Part shown: in pieces, positions 45,233 through 54,357 of the stretch
How positions within the stretch are numbered: position 1 is the stretch's first letter
Layout: each line of letters begins with the position of its first letter
From: Verrucomicrobium sp. BvORR106
GTDB lineage: Bacteria; Verrucomicrobiota; Verrucomicrobiia; Verrucomicrobiales; Verrucomicrobiaceae
Reading direction: 5' to 3'
Assembly: GCF_000739655.1 (NCBI RefSeq)
Contig: NZ_BATR01000114.1
Coordinates: 1-64,000 of the forward strand
DNA: 64,000 nt
The notes under the pieces: generated by a model
The model's input: the letters and a program-made list of their open reading frames with translations, nothing else
What the model was told of the DNA's origin: nothing
Databases searched by the model: none
Position numbers and translations under genes: made by a program

Positions 45233-46240
45233 TTAAACTTGCAAGGCTCTCTTTTCGGCCTGGGCAAGTTTCAAGTCAGCTTCAACCATGATCTGGACGA
45301 GCTCCTTGAAGCGGACTTTGGGCTCCCACCCCAACTGGCGCTTGGCCTTGGAGGGATCGCCGATGAGCAGTTCGACTTCAGCGGGGCGCTCATAGCGCTG
45401 GTCATGCTTCACATGCTGTTTCCAGTCCAGGTCGAGGCAGGAGAAGGTTTCTTCCACGAACTCCCGGACACTGTGGGTTTCATTCGTGGCCACCACGTAG
45501 TCATCGGGATTGTCCTGCTGGAGCATCACCCACATCATCTCCACGTAGTCCTTGGCGTAGCCCCAGTCACGTTTGGCATCGAGGTTACCGAGAAACAACT
45601 TGTCCTGCAGGCCCAGCTTGATGCGGGTGGCGGCGCGGGTGATCTTGCGGGTGACGAAGGTCTCGCCCCGGCGGGGTGATTCGTGGTTGAAGAGGATGCC
45701 GTTGCTGGCGTGCAGGTTGTAGCTTTCGCGGTAGTTCACCGTCAGCCAGTAGGAGTAAACCTTTGCGCAAGCATACGGTGACCTTGGCCAGAAGGGGGTC
45801 GTTTCCGTCTGGGGAATCTCCTGCACTTTGCCGAACATCTCAGAGGAGGAGGCCTGGTAAAACCGGACCTTTTCCACCAATCCGGTCTCACGGATGGCTT
45901 CAAGGATGCGGAGGGTGCCGAGCCCGTCAATGTCCCCGGTGCTTTCCGGAATGTCGAAGGACACCCGGACGTGGCTCTGTGCGCCCAGATTGTAGATCTC
46001 ATCGGGTTTCAGGTCATAAAGCAGCTTCACCAGGGCCACGGAATCCGTCAGGTCCCCATAGTGGAGGAAGAGGCGGGTGTTGTCATAGTGGGGGTCCGTG
46101 TAGAGATGATCGATCCGGCTGGTGTTGAAGGTCGAGGCACGACGAATGATGCCATGTACTTCATATCCCTTGGCAAGCAGCAGTTCCGCGAGGTAAGAGC
46201 CGTCCTGCCCGGTGATGCCGGTGATGAGTGCTTTTTTCAT
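45233..46240 (-). CDS. gmd: GDP-mannose 4,6-dehydratase
   Basis: This encodes 335 residues, the usual length. The NAD(P)-binding [17 protein letters not shown] is at the N-terminus. Catalytic-site residues appear as SSSEMFG and YACAK (YxxxK). The diagnostic [15 protein letters not shown] and [16 protein letters not shown] are present. It converts GDP-D-mannose to GDP-4-keto-6-deoxymannose, precursor of fucose, rhamnose or perosamine. A DegT aminotransferase lies directly upstream, so an amino-deoxy sugar such as perosamine is one possible end product. Confidence 0.97.
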   Translation of the reverse strand: MKKALITGITGQDGSYLAELLLAKGYEVHGIIRRASTFNTSRIDHLYTDPHYDNTRLFLHYGDLTDSVALVKLLYDLKPDEIYNLGAQSHVRVSFDIPESTGDIDGLGTLRILEAIRETGLVEKVRFYQASSSEMFGKVQEIPQTETTPFWPRSPYACAKVYSYWLTVNYRESYNLHASNGILFNHESPRRGETFVTRKITRAATRIKLGLQDKLFLGNLDAKRDWGYAKDYVEMMWVMLQQDNPDDYVVATNETHSVREFVEETFSCLDLDWKQHVKHDQRYERPAEVELLIGDPSKAKRQLGWEPKVRFKELVQIMVEADLKLAQAEKRALQV

Positions 46241-46308
46241 GAAATCGACTTTGTGGGATCAAACCGTGGAGCAGGCCGCGGGATCGGGCAATACCTTTCT
46301 CTGGAACA

Positions 46309-47508
46309 TCATGCAGCAGACTGTGTGGTCAGGAAGTCGGCAATGGCGGCGACGACTTCCTCTTTTTGCCCCCCACTAAGTTCAGGGTAGATCGGGATGC
46401 TCAGGACCTCTCCCGCGAGCTGGTGGGACACATCACAACCAACCTTGGAGGTGGCGGGCAGGTCTGCAAAACAGGCCTGCTGATCCATGGTGAGCGGGTA
46501 GTAGATCTCACACCCGATCTGTCGGGCAGTCAGGTGATCACGCAGGGCGTCGCGTTGTCCCGCGCCAATCACTCGAAGGGTGTATTGGTTCCAGATGTGA
46601 TCATGCCCTGGCAGCGCCTGGGGCAACGTGATGCGGGCCTCAGGCAGCGCGGTGGGGGATGAGTTGATACAGGCGCAGGCACTCGCGGGAGCGACCGTGA
46701 CTCCCGGCAGGGTGCTCAGGCGTTCCGTGTAGAAGGCGGCATTCTTCTGGCGGTTGGAGGTGTAACCCGCGTAGTGAGGGACTTTGACGCGCAGGAACGC
46801 CGCCTGGAGGGCATCGAGACGGAAATTGCCACCGATGTGGGAGTGGTAGTACTTCGGGCTCATCCCGTGATTGCGCAGGGAGATGGCCTTCTTGGCCAGC
46901 TCATCATCCTCAGTGACCAGCAGGCCACCGTCGCCGAGACCTCCCAGGTTCTTACTGGGGAAGAAGCTGTAGCAACCGAAGTCGCCAATGGTGCCCACGC
47001 TGCGACCACGGTAGCCGGCGCCAATGGCTTGGGCGGCATCTTCAATGACCCTGAGGCCGTGCTCTTTAGCCAGCTCCTGGACGCCATTCATGTTGGCGCT
47101 CTGACCGAAGAGATGCACGGGCACGATGGCCTTGGTGCGTGGGGTGATCTTCTTTCGTGCGTCCCGGAGGTCCAGGTTGAAGCATGCCGGACAGGCATCC
47201 ACAAACACCGGGGTGGCTCCAGCACGGGCTACGCAACCGGCCGTGGCAAAGAACGTGAAAGCCGGGCAGAGCACTTCATCGCCAGGACCGATGTCCAGCG
47301 CCATGAGTGCCAGCAAAATGGCGTCCGTTCCGGAGGAAATACCGAGGGCGTGCTTGGCCTTCACGAGGCTGGCGATCTCTTGTTCGAATGCGGTCACTTC
47401 CTGGCCCATGATGAAGTGGCCGGTGCGGAAGACCCGTTGGAAGGCGCTGTTGAATTCGGACTCGAGAGGGTGGTTCTGGGCGTTGACGTCGAGAAGAGGG
47501 ACTGCCAT
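46309..47508 (-). CDS. DegT/DnrJ/EryC1-family sugar aminotransferase
   Basis: This encodes 399 residues. PLP-enzyme features are SSGTDAILLALMALDIGPGD, PAFTFFATAG, VIEDAAQAIGA and the Schiff-base Lys in FFPSKNLGGLGDGG. Overall similarity is to the WbpE-like branch acting on nucleotide keto-sugars. A Cys/Pro-rich segment near residue 275 (SACACINSSPTALPEA) appears to be an insertion relative to family members. Sitting 68 bp upstream of gmd on the same strand, it may aminate a sugar derived from the Gmd product, but a UDP- or dTDP-sugar substrate is equally possible. Confidence 0.88.
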   Translation of the reverse strand: MAVPLLDVNAQNHPLESEFNSAFQRVFRTGHFIMGQEVTAFEQEIASLVKAKHALGISSGTDAILLALMALDIGPGDEVLCPAFTFFATAGCVARAGATPVFVDACPACFNLDLRDARKKITPRTKAIVPVHLFGQSANMNGVQELAKEHGLRVIEDAAQAIGAGYRGRSVGTIGDFGCYSFFPSKNLGGLGDGGLLVTEDDELAKKAISLRNHGMSPKYYHSHIGGNFRLDALQAAFLRVKVPHYAGYTSNRQKNAAFYTERLSTLPGVTVAPASACACINSSPTALPEARITLPQALPGHDHIWNQYTLRVIGAGQRDALRDHLTARQIGCEIYYPLTMDQQACFADLPATSKVGCDVSHQLAGEVLSIPIYPELSGGQKEEVVAAIADFLTTQSAA

Positions 47509-47572
47509 TCGAAGAGAGGGTGTCGAGGGTGCGGGAAATAACGGGGCCGGGGCGCTGCCCTATGGGCCGGTA

Positions 47573-48628
47573 TCAGGGATGACGCTGCTGGATCAGGGAA
47601 ACCAACGACTTCGCCACATCGTGGAAGGCCTGGCTCGCAGGGTGCTCGGCCGGGTTCTCCAGCGCGACGGGCTTGCCGCCATCGCCGCTCTCCCGGACCT
47701 GAATTTCCAGAGGGATGTGTCCCAGCAGGGGCACGCCCAGGCGCTTGGCCTCACGCTCGCCGCCGCCCTTGCCGAAGATGTGGTAGATGTTGCCATCGTT
47801 CGGGCAGACGAAGTGGCTCATGTTTTCGATGATGCCCAGAATGGGGACGTTGACCTTCCCAAACATGGTGGCCGCTTTGCGGGCATCGATCAGAGCAACC
47901 TCCTGAGGGGTCGTGACCAGCACCGCTCCGCTGAGGGCCACGGTCTGCACAATGGTGAGCTGGATGTCGCCGGTGCCAGGCGGGAGGTCGAGAATGAGGT
48001 AGTCGAGATTGTTCCAGGCGCACTGGCGGAGGAACTGCTGGGTGTAGCGGGTGGCCATGGGGCCGCGGACAATCACGGGCGACTCGTCATCCAGCAGGAA
48101 GCCCATGCTCATGAGCTGCAGTCCGTAACGCTCGATCGGGACGATCTGGTTGTCATCCGTTGCGTAGGGGCGCTCATCGGTGCCAAACATGAAGGCGATG
48201 CTGGGCCCGTAGAGATCGCAATCGCAGAGGCCGACGCGAGCCCCAGTTTTGCTGAGCGCCACCGCCAGGTTTGCGGAGACGGTGGACTTGCCCACTCCCC
48301 CTTTGCCGGATGCCACGGCGATGACGTGCTTCACACCCGGGATGCCCGACTGCACGGCATTCTGGCCAGCGGCGGCGCCTGGGGGCTCCTTGATGTCAAA
48401 GTTGAGCTTTACCTTGCCTATGCCCGGGAGCGTCTGGAGTGCGGCGGTGGCCTGCTCGTGGATCTGCCGGGGGATGTTGGCGTCCCGGGTGGCGATGGTG
48501 ATCTCCACCTGAACGTCAGCTCCTTCCACCTTCACGGCTTTGACCAAACCGAACGAGACAATGTCCCGTGAAAAGCCCGGGTATTTGACCGTGGCCAAGG
48601 TGGAGCGGACGAGATCTTCGGAAATCAT
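47573..48628 (-). CDS. Mrp/NBP35-family P-loop ATPase, iron-sulfur carrier type
   Basis: This encodes 351 residues from the ATG at 48628. An N-terminal MIP18/DUF59 domain (1-90) precedes the ATPase: deviant Walker A GKGGVGKST near 112, LDLPPGTGD as the following motif. The family carries Fe-S clusters to apoproteins. Members usually bind the cluster through a C-terminal CxxC; here the equivalent is FVCPNDGNIYHIFG, with only the first Cys. Either the cluster is held differently or this copy has another role. It lies downstream of rpoN with a 122-bp gap. Confidence 0.92.
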   Translation of the reverse strand: MISEDLVRSTLATVKYPGFSRDIVSFGLVKAVKVEGADVQVEITIATRDANIPRQIHEQATAALQTLPGIGKVKLNFDIKEPPGAAAGQNAVQSGIPGVKHVIAVASGKGGVGKSTVSANLAVALSKTGARVGLCDCDLYGPSIAFMFGTDERPYATDDNQIVPIERYGLQLMSMGFLLDDESPVIVRGPMATRYTQQFLRQCAWNNLDYLILDLPPGTGDIQLTIVQTVALSGAVLVTTPQEVALIDARKAATMFGKVNVPILGIIENMSHFVCPNDGNIYHIFGKGGGEREAKRLGVPLLGHIPLEIQVRESGDGGKPVALENPAEHPASQAFHDVAKSLVSLIQQRHP

Positions 48629-48750
48629 GTGGGAGGTGGTCTTCAGTGTCAGAATCAGGGAGTCAGGAGGGAGATACGCGCCGCCGATGCGGCTGGCGAC
48701 CATCTCCTTCGCTGAAATCCGTGCCCTGAAAACAGAAAACTTGCATCATC

Positions 48751-50151
48751 TCACGCACTTTTGCGCAAATGGCTCGGAAGCACCCCCATGGCCTCCCGGT
48801 ACTTGGCCACAGTGCGGCGGGCGACCTTGATGCCGCGTTGCCCGAGGTGCTTGACCAGTTGCTCGTCTGAATAGGGCTTCTGCGGCGGCTCGTTCTTGAT
48901 GATCTCCGCGATGGAGTTCTTCACCGCGGTGTTGCTGACATCGTCCCCGGCCTCGGTGCGAACCCCGCTGGTGAAGAAGTATTTCAGCTCAAACACCCCG
49001 TGGGGAGTGGCCATGTATTTGCCAGCGATGGCCCGGCTCACAGTGGTTTCGTGCACGCCCACTGCCTCCGCCACCGTCGCCATGTTCAGCGGCTTGAGCT
49101 GGCTGGGCCCCTTTTCGAAAAACTCATGCTGGTGCTTCAGGATCTCGGCGGCGATCCGCTGGATGGTCTGCTGCCGCTGGGCGATGCTGCGGATCAGGAA
49201 CTTGGCGCCACGAATTTTTTCGCGGATATAGCTGCGGGCTTCGCTGCCGGTTTCGGGTTGCGCGAGAATGTCCTTGTACGCGTTGCTGATGCGCAGGTGC
49301 GGGAGGTCGCTGGCGTTCATCACTGCCACGAACTCGGAGTTCTGCCGCTCCACATGGATATCTGGAGTGACGTAGTGATTGCGCATCACGGCAAAGCCCT
49401 GAGCGGGCCGGGGATCCAGCCCCGCGATCAACTCCACGGCGCGGCTGATTTGGTCCGGCGGTGCGGCAAGCTTCTTGGAGAGCAGGGTGTAGCGCTTGTG
49501 AGCCAGATCCGCGAGGTGATGGTCCACGATGCGATACGCGAGGCTTGCCTTCCGCCCCTGCCGTTCCAACTGGAGCAGGAGGCATTCGCGGAGGTTCTCG
49601 GCACCCACGCCGGCAGGCTCAAAACTTTGAACGAGGGTCTTGGCCTTCTCCAGTTCATCCAGTCGAAGGGCATGGCGGAGGCTCAGCTCTTCCAGCGTGG
49701 TGTGCAGGAGGCCGTCATCATCAATGTTGCCAATGATGAACTCGCACATGTCGCGCATCTTGGCGTCTTGCACTTCGCTCAGATTGAGCTGGCTCAGCAG
49801 GTGCTCCTGAAGGGTCGTCTGCGCGACGATGGAGTCCATCATGAAGCGATGTCTCTCGTCATCGTCAGAGGTGCGTGGAGCGGACTGGGCGCGATTTTGC
49901 GCATAGTACTCCCTCCATTCCTCGTCCAGACGTGAAAGGTTCGAGATGTCTGCATCCGGATCTTCAGGGGCCGTCTGTTCGATGGAAACCTCCTGCGACT
50001 CGACCTCGAGCACGGGATTCACAGCGACTTCCTGCTGAATGATCTGCTGCAACTCCATGGCCGGTGCCTGGAGGATCTGCAGGCTTTGCTGCATTTGAGG
50101 CCCGATGACCTGCTTGAGCGCTTGGTGCTGAAAAAGGCCTTGGCTGGACAT
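48751..50151 (-). CDS. rpoN: RNA polymerase sigma-54 factor
   Basis: This encodes 466 residues. Region I is Gln/Leu-rich (QMQQSLQILQAPAMELQQII), for contact with activators. An acidic region II (about 50-95) follows. The core-binding and helix-turn-helix parts occupy 100-400 (GVHETTVSRAIAGKYMATPHG). The C-terminal RpoN box ARRTVAKYRE recognises the -24 element. The protein directs transcription from -24/-12 promoters and needs AAA+ enhancer-binding proteins, none of which is in this window. A sigma-54-like promoter and a perfect inverted repeat lie directly upstream of its own ATG. Confidence 0.96.
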   Translation of the reverse strand: MSSQGLFQHQALKQVIGPQMQQSLQILQAPAMELQQIIQQEVAVNPVLEVESQEVSIEQTAPEDPDADISNLSRLDEEWREYYAQNRAQSAPRTSDDDERHRFMMDSIVAQTTLQEHLLSQLNLSEVQDAKMRDMCEFIIGNIDDDGLLHTTLEELSLRHALRLDELEKAKTLVQSFEPAGVGAENLRECLLLQLERQGRKASLAYRIVDHHLADLAHKRYTLLSKKLAAPPDQISRAVELIAGLDPRPAQGFAVMRNHYVTPDIHVERQNSEFVAVMNASDLPHLRISNAYKDILAQPETGSEARSYIREKIRGAKFLIRSIAQRQQTIQRIAAEILKHQHEFFEKGPSQLKPLNMATVAEAVGVHETTVSRAIAGKYMATPHGVFELKYFFTSGVRTEAGDDVSNTAVKNSIAEIIKNEPPQKPYSDEQLVKHLGQRGIKVARRTVAKYREAMGVLPSHLRKSA

Positions 50152-50192
50152 AGTGGGGAGAGGGTTGTCACCTCATAAAATCCCACTTCAGA

Positions 50193-50210
50193 GATAATGC
50201 AAGCATTATC
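50193..50210. promoter_or_regulatory. Perfect 8-2-8 inverted repeat overlapping the rpoN -12 element
   Basis: GATAATGC-AA-GCATTATC is fully symmetric. It covers the -12 box of the candidate sigma-54 promoter and reaches towards the predicted start of transcription, the position expected of a repressor site. No T-tract follows, so a terminator is unlikely. Confidence 0.6.
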
Positions 50211-50217
50211 CGTGCCA
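50202..50217 (-). promoter_or_regulatory. rpoN: Candidate sigma-54 (-24/-12) promoter of rpoN
   Basis: On the minus strand the sequence reads TGGCACG-GATA-ATGCT. Consensus is TGGCACR-N4-TTGCW, so only one base of the -12 box differs, and the GG and GC pairs are separated by exactly 10 nt. It would place the transcript start about 40 nt upstream of the rpoN ATG. A TTGACA also occurs just upstream but has no -10 box at proper spacing. Confidence 0.55.
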
Positions 50218-50241
50218 GCTTGTCAAAATTTCCATAGCGAG

Positions 50242-52893
50242 CTATTTCCTAGCCGTGTCGGTCCCTGTGCAATCGAGTACAACGTGGGTGGTGGTCCCAG
50301 CGATTTCGGCTTTCCCGACGAGCAGGTCCACAAGGTAGATCTCAGCCCATTTGAGGTGGGTTTCCAGCAGGCGGCCGGCGGGCAGGCCCTTGTTGACGTA
50401 GAGCACGGTGCTGCCCTCTGGTGACAGGGAGCCCTGCGCCTCGAGGCAGACATAAGCATCTTGAGCTTCCTTGGGGAGGTCGAAATCGTGTCGGCGTTTG
50501 CACAGGACGGTGAACCACTCCGCTTTTCGTTGATCTGGGGTGGGGTTCGATTTGACGAAGTTGTCAAAATGCTGCTCGTGAGTCTGCATGAAGAGCGGCC
50601 AGTCCAGAAGCTGGGTGTCATTTGGACCCGCTTCCATGCGCAGGATGGCTCCCTTGGCGCAGGTCGCTGTCACCAGGCGAAAGAGTCGGAGTTTGGCGCC
50701 AGTCAGGAGGGGGCTGACGACTGCCGGGGTGGGGTCGAGGAGGATGGGCTTCAGTTGATTGCCGATCGAGTCGAAAAATCGTTTCACATCCGCTTTGTGA
50801 TCCTGGCCGCGGTAGATGACCTTCAGGCGGTCCTCTTCGGTGGCGGCCGAATCCAGGGTCTTCACGAGGACGGCGGCGCGGTCAGCGGCAGCGATGTTAT
50901 GGGTGATATCCGGCGTCGCGGCATCCAGTGGATCGATGGCGGGTTCGACGGTTGTAGTGGGGGCAGGTGCGGCTTCCGGGGTGGCCGCTGGAGCGAACTC
51001 CAGTGAGGGGAGGGGGATGACGGTTTCTGCCTGGCTGGTGGGGGCCAGCTTCATCAGCTTGGCGCGATTCTTCCATGCATACCAGAAGGTGCCGCCGATG
51101 ATGGCGAGCAATAGGATCACCAAGACTGGGGAGGTGCGCTTCGCCGGTGGGGAAGGAGCGGTCGAGCTCTCTGCTCCAGAGGGTGGGATGACCTGGCCCG
51201 TTGGGGAGGAGGCGTCCCGCCCAAAGAGACTGGCAAAGGGATGGCTGCGCTGATCGCTGCCTTCCAGCCCCAGCCCAGGCCACGTGGGAGGGGGATGGTT
51301 GACCGGATCGACCGGGGGCACTGGATGGGGCGCGAACTGCGGGGCAGTGTTCGTGATAGGAGGAGCTCCCGGTGCCCAACCCAGAGAATTGGCCGCCGGA
51401 GTCTGGCGGGCGGCTGGCGCTGCCTGAGGTGGCCAGGAGAAGGGCGCGGGCTGAACGGCTGGCAATTGCTCGGCCGGTGCTGCCACGGGTGCGGGTGCTG
51501 GTTCGCGAGGAATTTCCGGTGACTCCTCCCGAGCGGGAATGCCAAAGAATGCCAGGGGCGTGTTCGCGGGAGGCGTGGGGGCTCCGACGGGTTTCGCCAA
51601 CGGATTGAAATCTCCCGTCTCCGCTGAGAGGGGAGGTGCCGAGACATTGACTGAGGGGATCTGCTGAGGAGCCGGTGTCGAGATTGACTGGGCGGGCGTC
51701 ACGGGGGGCCACAGGGGCGCGGCCCCGGGAGGGACGGCGGGCCCCCAACCGGAAGGGTGGCTAGGGCCGCCCAATGTGTGGTTGGCTGCTGGAGGGGCCT
51801 CAACGGAAGCAGGGAGAGGTCCGCCAAATGCTGGCGGGGCGGTCACCTCTGGGGTCGGCGCCGGTGCTGGTAGTGGTGCAGATGCCTCTGAGGCAGGAGT
51901 AGGGGAAAATGGCCCCGGGATGGCGAAGGGATGAGGCGGACCTGGAACTGGAGTGAAAGCTGGCGGCGGTGCGGGTGCCACCTCTGGCACTGGTAGAGGT
52001 GCGGGCAACGGCGAGAACTGAGCGGGGGGCGTCGGTGCCGATGCATAATCCGCCCTCGGGTCGCGAAAAACGAGTGCCTGCTGTTCCACCGGGAACTGAG
52101 GAGGAGGCGGGAGCTGTAAGGGCGAGGCCGAAAGCGGAACAGGTGCCGGTACGTATGCCGGGATGGGTGCTTGAGCGGGCGGTGCTGCTGGCGTGAAGAC
52201 GGGCGCAGGCGCGGCAGCGGGTGCCGTGAACGGGACTGGGTTTGGGGAAAAAGCGGGTGCGGCGGGTTGTGGAAACCCTTGGGCTGCTGCAGGCGTCGCC
52301 TGCGGGTGGCTGGTCCAGGCGCTAGGAACCGGGGCGGGGACAGGAGCGGCCTGCTGGGCTGGCGGGGCATCCCATGCCACCACGGGGAACTGCAAATCCG
52401 GAAGCTGTGGCGGCGATGGGGCAGCGACTGGGGCGGGTGCTGCCTGCTCAACGTAAGACGGCGCGGGCTGCGGGTAAACGGGCGCTGCGGGGGCGGTAAA
52501 AGGTGGAGTGTACTGGTGCGCCGCCAAGTCTGCGGTCCCCGGGATGCCCTGGGGGGCAAGTTGAGGTGCTGGCTGCCAAGGTTGCGTGACGGCAGGGGCA
52601 GGGGGTGTCCATTGCGCGACTTCCTGGCTGGGTGCGGGTGCAGGGACTCGGCTGCCCATGTCTGCCTGCTCGGGTTCTAGAGGTATCTGGCGGGGAGGCT
52701 CACCGCTGGCGCGGCGGGATGGCAACGTGGTCCGATTGCGAGGCTGAGGGCTGCCTTGAGCGGGCAGGAACAGGTTGCGGGGCGAGGAAACTGCGCAGTG
52801 CGGGCAGATCTCCATGGGGCCGCTGCTCTGTTGCAAGGTAAGGAAGATGCCTCCACAGCTTGGGCATTGCAGGGTGATGGCGGAGTTGCTCAT
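50242..52893 (-). CDS. Zinc-ribbon, Pro/Ala-rich, single-pass membrane protein, function unknown
   Basis: This encodes 883 residues. An N-terminal zinc ribbon (CPSCGG at about 10-15 and CPHC at 31-34) leads into about 550 residues rich in Pro, Ala and Gln without clear repeats of fixed length. One transmembrane helix lies at about 592-612 (SPVLVILLLAIIGGTFWYAW). The C-terminal domain (about 640-883) is folded-looking and unassigned. Topology would put the ribbon and Pro-rich part in the cytoplasm and the end outside. No homologous family is recognised. It lies between the Ste24-like protease and rpoN, all on one strand. Confidence 0.75.
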   Translation of the reverse strand: MSNSAITLQCPSCGGIFLTLQQSSGPMEICPHCAVSSPRNLFLPAQGSPQPRNRTTLPSRRASGEPPRQIPLEPEQADMGSRVPAPAPSQEVAQWTPPAPAVTQPWQPAPQLAPQGIPGTADLAAHQYTPPFTAPAAPVYPQPAPSYVEQAAPAPVAAPSPPQLPDLQFPVVAWDAPPAQQAAPVPAPVPSAWTSHPQATPAAAQGFPQPAAPAFSPNPVPFTAPAAAPAPVFTPAAPPAQAPIPAYVPAPVPLSASPLQLPPPPQFPVEQQALVFRDPRADYASAPTPPAQFSPLPAPLPVPEVAPAPPPAFTPVPGPPHPFAIPGPFSPTPASEASAPLPAPAPTPEVTAPPAFGGPLPASVEAPPAANHTLGGPSHPSGWGPAVPPGAAPLWPPVTPAQSISTPAPQQIPSVNVSAPPLSAETGDFNPLAKPVGAPTPPANTPLAFFGIPAREESPEIPREPAPAPVAAPAEQLPAVQPAPFSWPPQAAPAARQTPAANSLGWAPGAPPITNTAPQFAPHPVPPVDPVNHPPPTWPGLGLEGSDQRSHPFASLFGRDASSPTGQVIPPSGAESSTAPSPPAKRTSPVLVILLLAIIGGTFWYAWKNRAKLMKLAPTSQAETVIPLPSLEFAPAATPEAAPAPTTTVEPAIDPLDAATPDITHNIAAADRAAVLVKTLDSAATEEDRLKVIYRGQDHKADVKRFFDSIGNQLKPILLDPTPAVVSPLLTGAKLRLFRLVTATCAKGAILRMEAGPNDTQLLDWPLFMQTHEQHFDNFVKSNPTPDQRKAEWFTVLCKRRHDFDLPKEAQDAYVCLEAQGSLSPEGSTVLYVNKGLPAGRLLETHLKWAEIYLVDLLVGKAEIAGTTTHVVLDCTGTDTARK

Positions 52894-52975
52894 TCCTAAA
52901 TCAGCGGGAGTGCAAAGAGTCTTGTGTTTGCAATAGTCGTAGAAAATTACAGAAACTGCACCTGCTTTTTCAGAA

Positions 52976-54223
52976 TCAGCTGGCTGTTTTACCCTCCAGC
53001 GCTTCCAACCGCTGCAAGACGGGTGGATGGGAGTAATGCAGGAAAACGTAGAAGGGGTGCGGGGTCGGGTTGCTGAGGTGGTCGCGGCTCATGCGGGTGA
53101 GGGCGCTGCTCAGTGAGGCTGGGCCCCCCATCGCCTCGCGAGCGTATGCATCCGCTTCAAACTCGTACTTCCGGCTCAGCCATGAGGTGAGCCACCCGAG
53201 TACGGTGCTGATCGGTCGGTAGAGGATGCCAAAAAACAAAAGGCTCCATGCGACGGTAGGAGGTGTGACGCCGAAGGCTGTGGTGAGACGGGGATCGTGA
53301 ACAGCGAAGTGGAGCAGCGCAAACATCAATGCTGAGGTGGCCAGGCTGAGGGCAATCTGCCTGGGGACATGCTTCCGCTTGGAGTGGCCGATCTCATGGG
53401 CCAGCACGGCCAGGATTTCCTCGCGTGAATGATTTTCAACCAGGGTGTCGAAGATCGCGATCCTCTTGAGCCGACCCATGCCCGTGAAGAAGGCGTTGGC
53501 CTTGGCGCTGCGTCGCGAGCCGTCCACCAGGCTGACATCTCCGACAGGGAACTGAAGCCGCTCGCTCATGGACACGATCTCTGACTTCAGCTGCTCGTCG
53601 GGAAGCGGTTGGAACTTGAAGAACATAGGCAGAAGCAGCCGGGGAGAGAGGAAGGTCATCAGCAAGGAAAAGCCCGTGAGTATGAGCCAGCCGTAGAGTG
53701 CTGCCAGCGGCACGTGATCGAAGAGCCAGAGGATGGTGGCGAGCAGGGGGGCGCCCAGAGCGGTAAGCAACAAAAGGCCCTTCATCCGGTCTAGGATAAA
53801 GGTGTGCACGGTCGTGCGGTTGAAGCCAAATTCTTCCTCGACGAAGAAGGTGTGGTAGATCTCAAAAGGCAGGCTCAGGAGTGACTGCGCCAGCGCGAAG
53901 ATGGCAAAGATGGCCAAGCCAGTGATGAGGGTGTTCTGCCCCCAGGACTGGATCCACTGATCCATGGCGTGGAAGCCGCCTGCCCACCAGAAGGTGATGA
54001 AGACGCCGACGCTCACGCTGCTCTCGATGACTTCAAGTCGGGCATTGACCCGGGCGTACTCTTGAGCGCGCTCCAGTTGCTCCTGGTTCATCCATTCCTT
54101 GAACTTGTCGGGCACTGTGGGCACCAGGGATTTCAGATTGAGCAGGATGGCAAAAAGCTCGAGCTTGTAGAGCCCAACGGTGGCGAGGAGAGCCAGCCAG
54201 AACCAGGGATTGGAGGGGTACAT
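52976..54223 (-). CDS. M48-family membrane zinc metalloprotease (Ste24/CAAX protease 1-like)
   Basis: This encodes 415 residues with several transmembrane helices. The zinc site is HEIGH at 276-280 (VLAHEIGHSKRKH), and the third ligand Glu is probably in SRKYEFEADAYAREA near 355. VEEEFGFNRTT and SANAFFTG-like sequence (RRSAKANAFFTGMGRLKRIA) are typical of the Ste24 branch. Bacterial members are thought to work in membrane protein quality control. It is 134 bp downstream of dus on the same strand. Confidence 0.93.
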   Translation of the reverse strand: MYPSNPWFWLALLATVGLYKLELFAILLNLKSLVPTVPDKFKEWMNQEQLERAQEYARVNARLEVIESSVSVGVFITFWWAGGFHAMDQWIQSWGQNTLITGLAIFAIFALAQSLLSLPFEIYHTFFVEEEFGFNRTTVHTFILDRMKGLLLLTALGAPLLATILWLFDHVPLAALYGWLILTGFSLLMTFLSPRLLLPMFFKFQPLPDEQLKSEIVSMSERLQFPVGDVSLVDGSRRSAKANAFFTGMGRLKRIAIFDTLVENHSREEILAVLAHEIGHSKRKHVPRQIALSLATSALMFALLHFAVHDPRLTTAFGVTPPTVAWSLLFFGILYRPISTVLGWLTSWLSRKYEFEADAYAREAMGGPASLSSALTRMSRDHLSNPTPHPFYVFLHYSHPPVLQRLEALEGKTAS

Positions 54224-54357
54224 GTGGGGAGATGGGTGCGTGATGGGCCGTGGCAGCGGGTGTTATGACATAACCGCCGGGCCTGTAGCTAACAAAAAGT
54301 GATCGTGCGAGATGGGGTGCCGGGGTAAACAAAAAGCCGGCAGAGCGGGCGGTGGAC

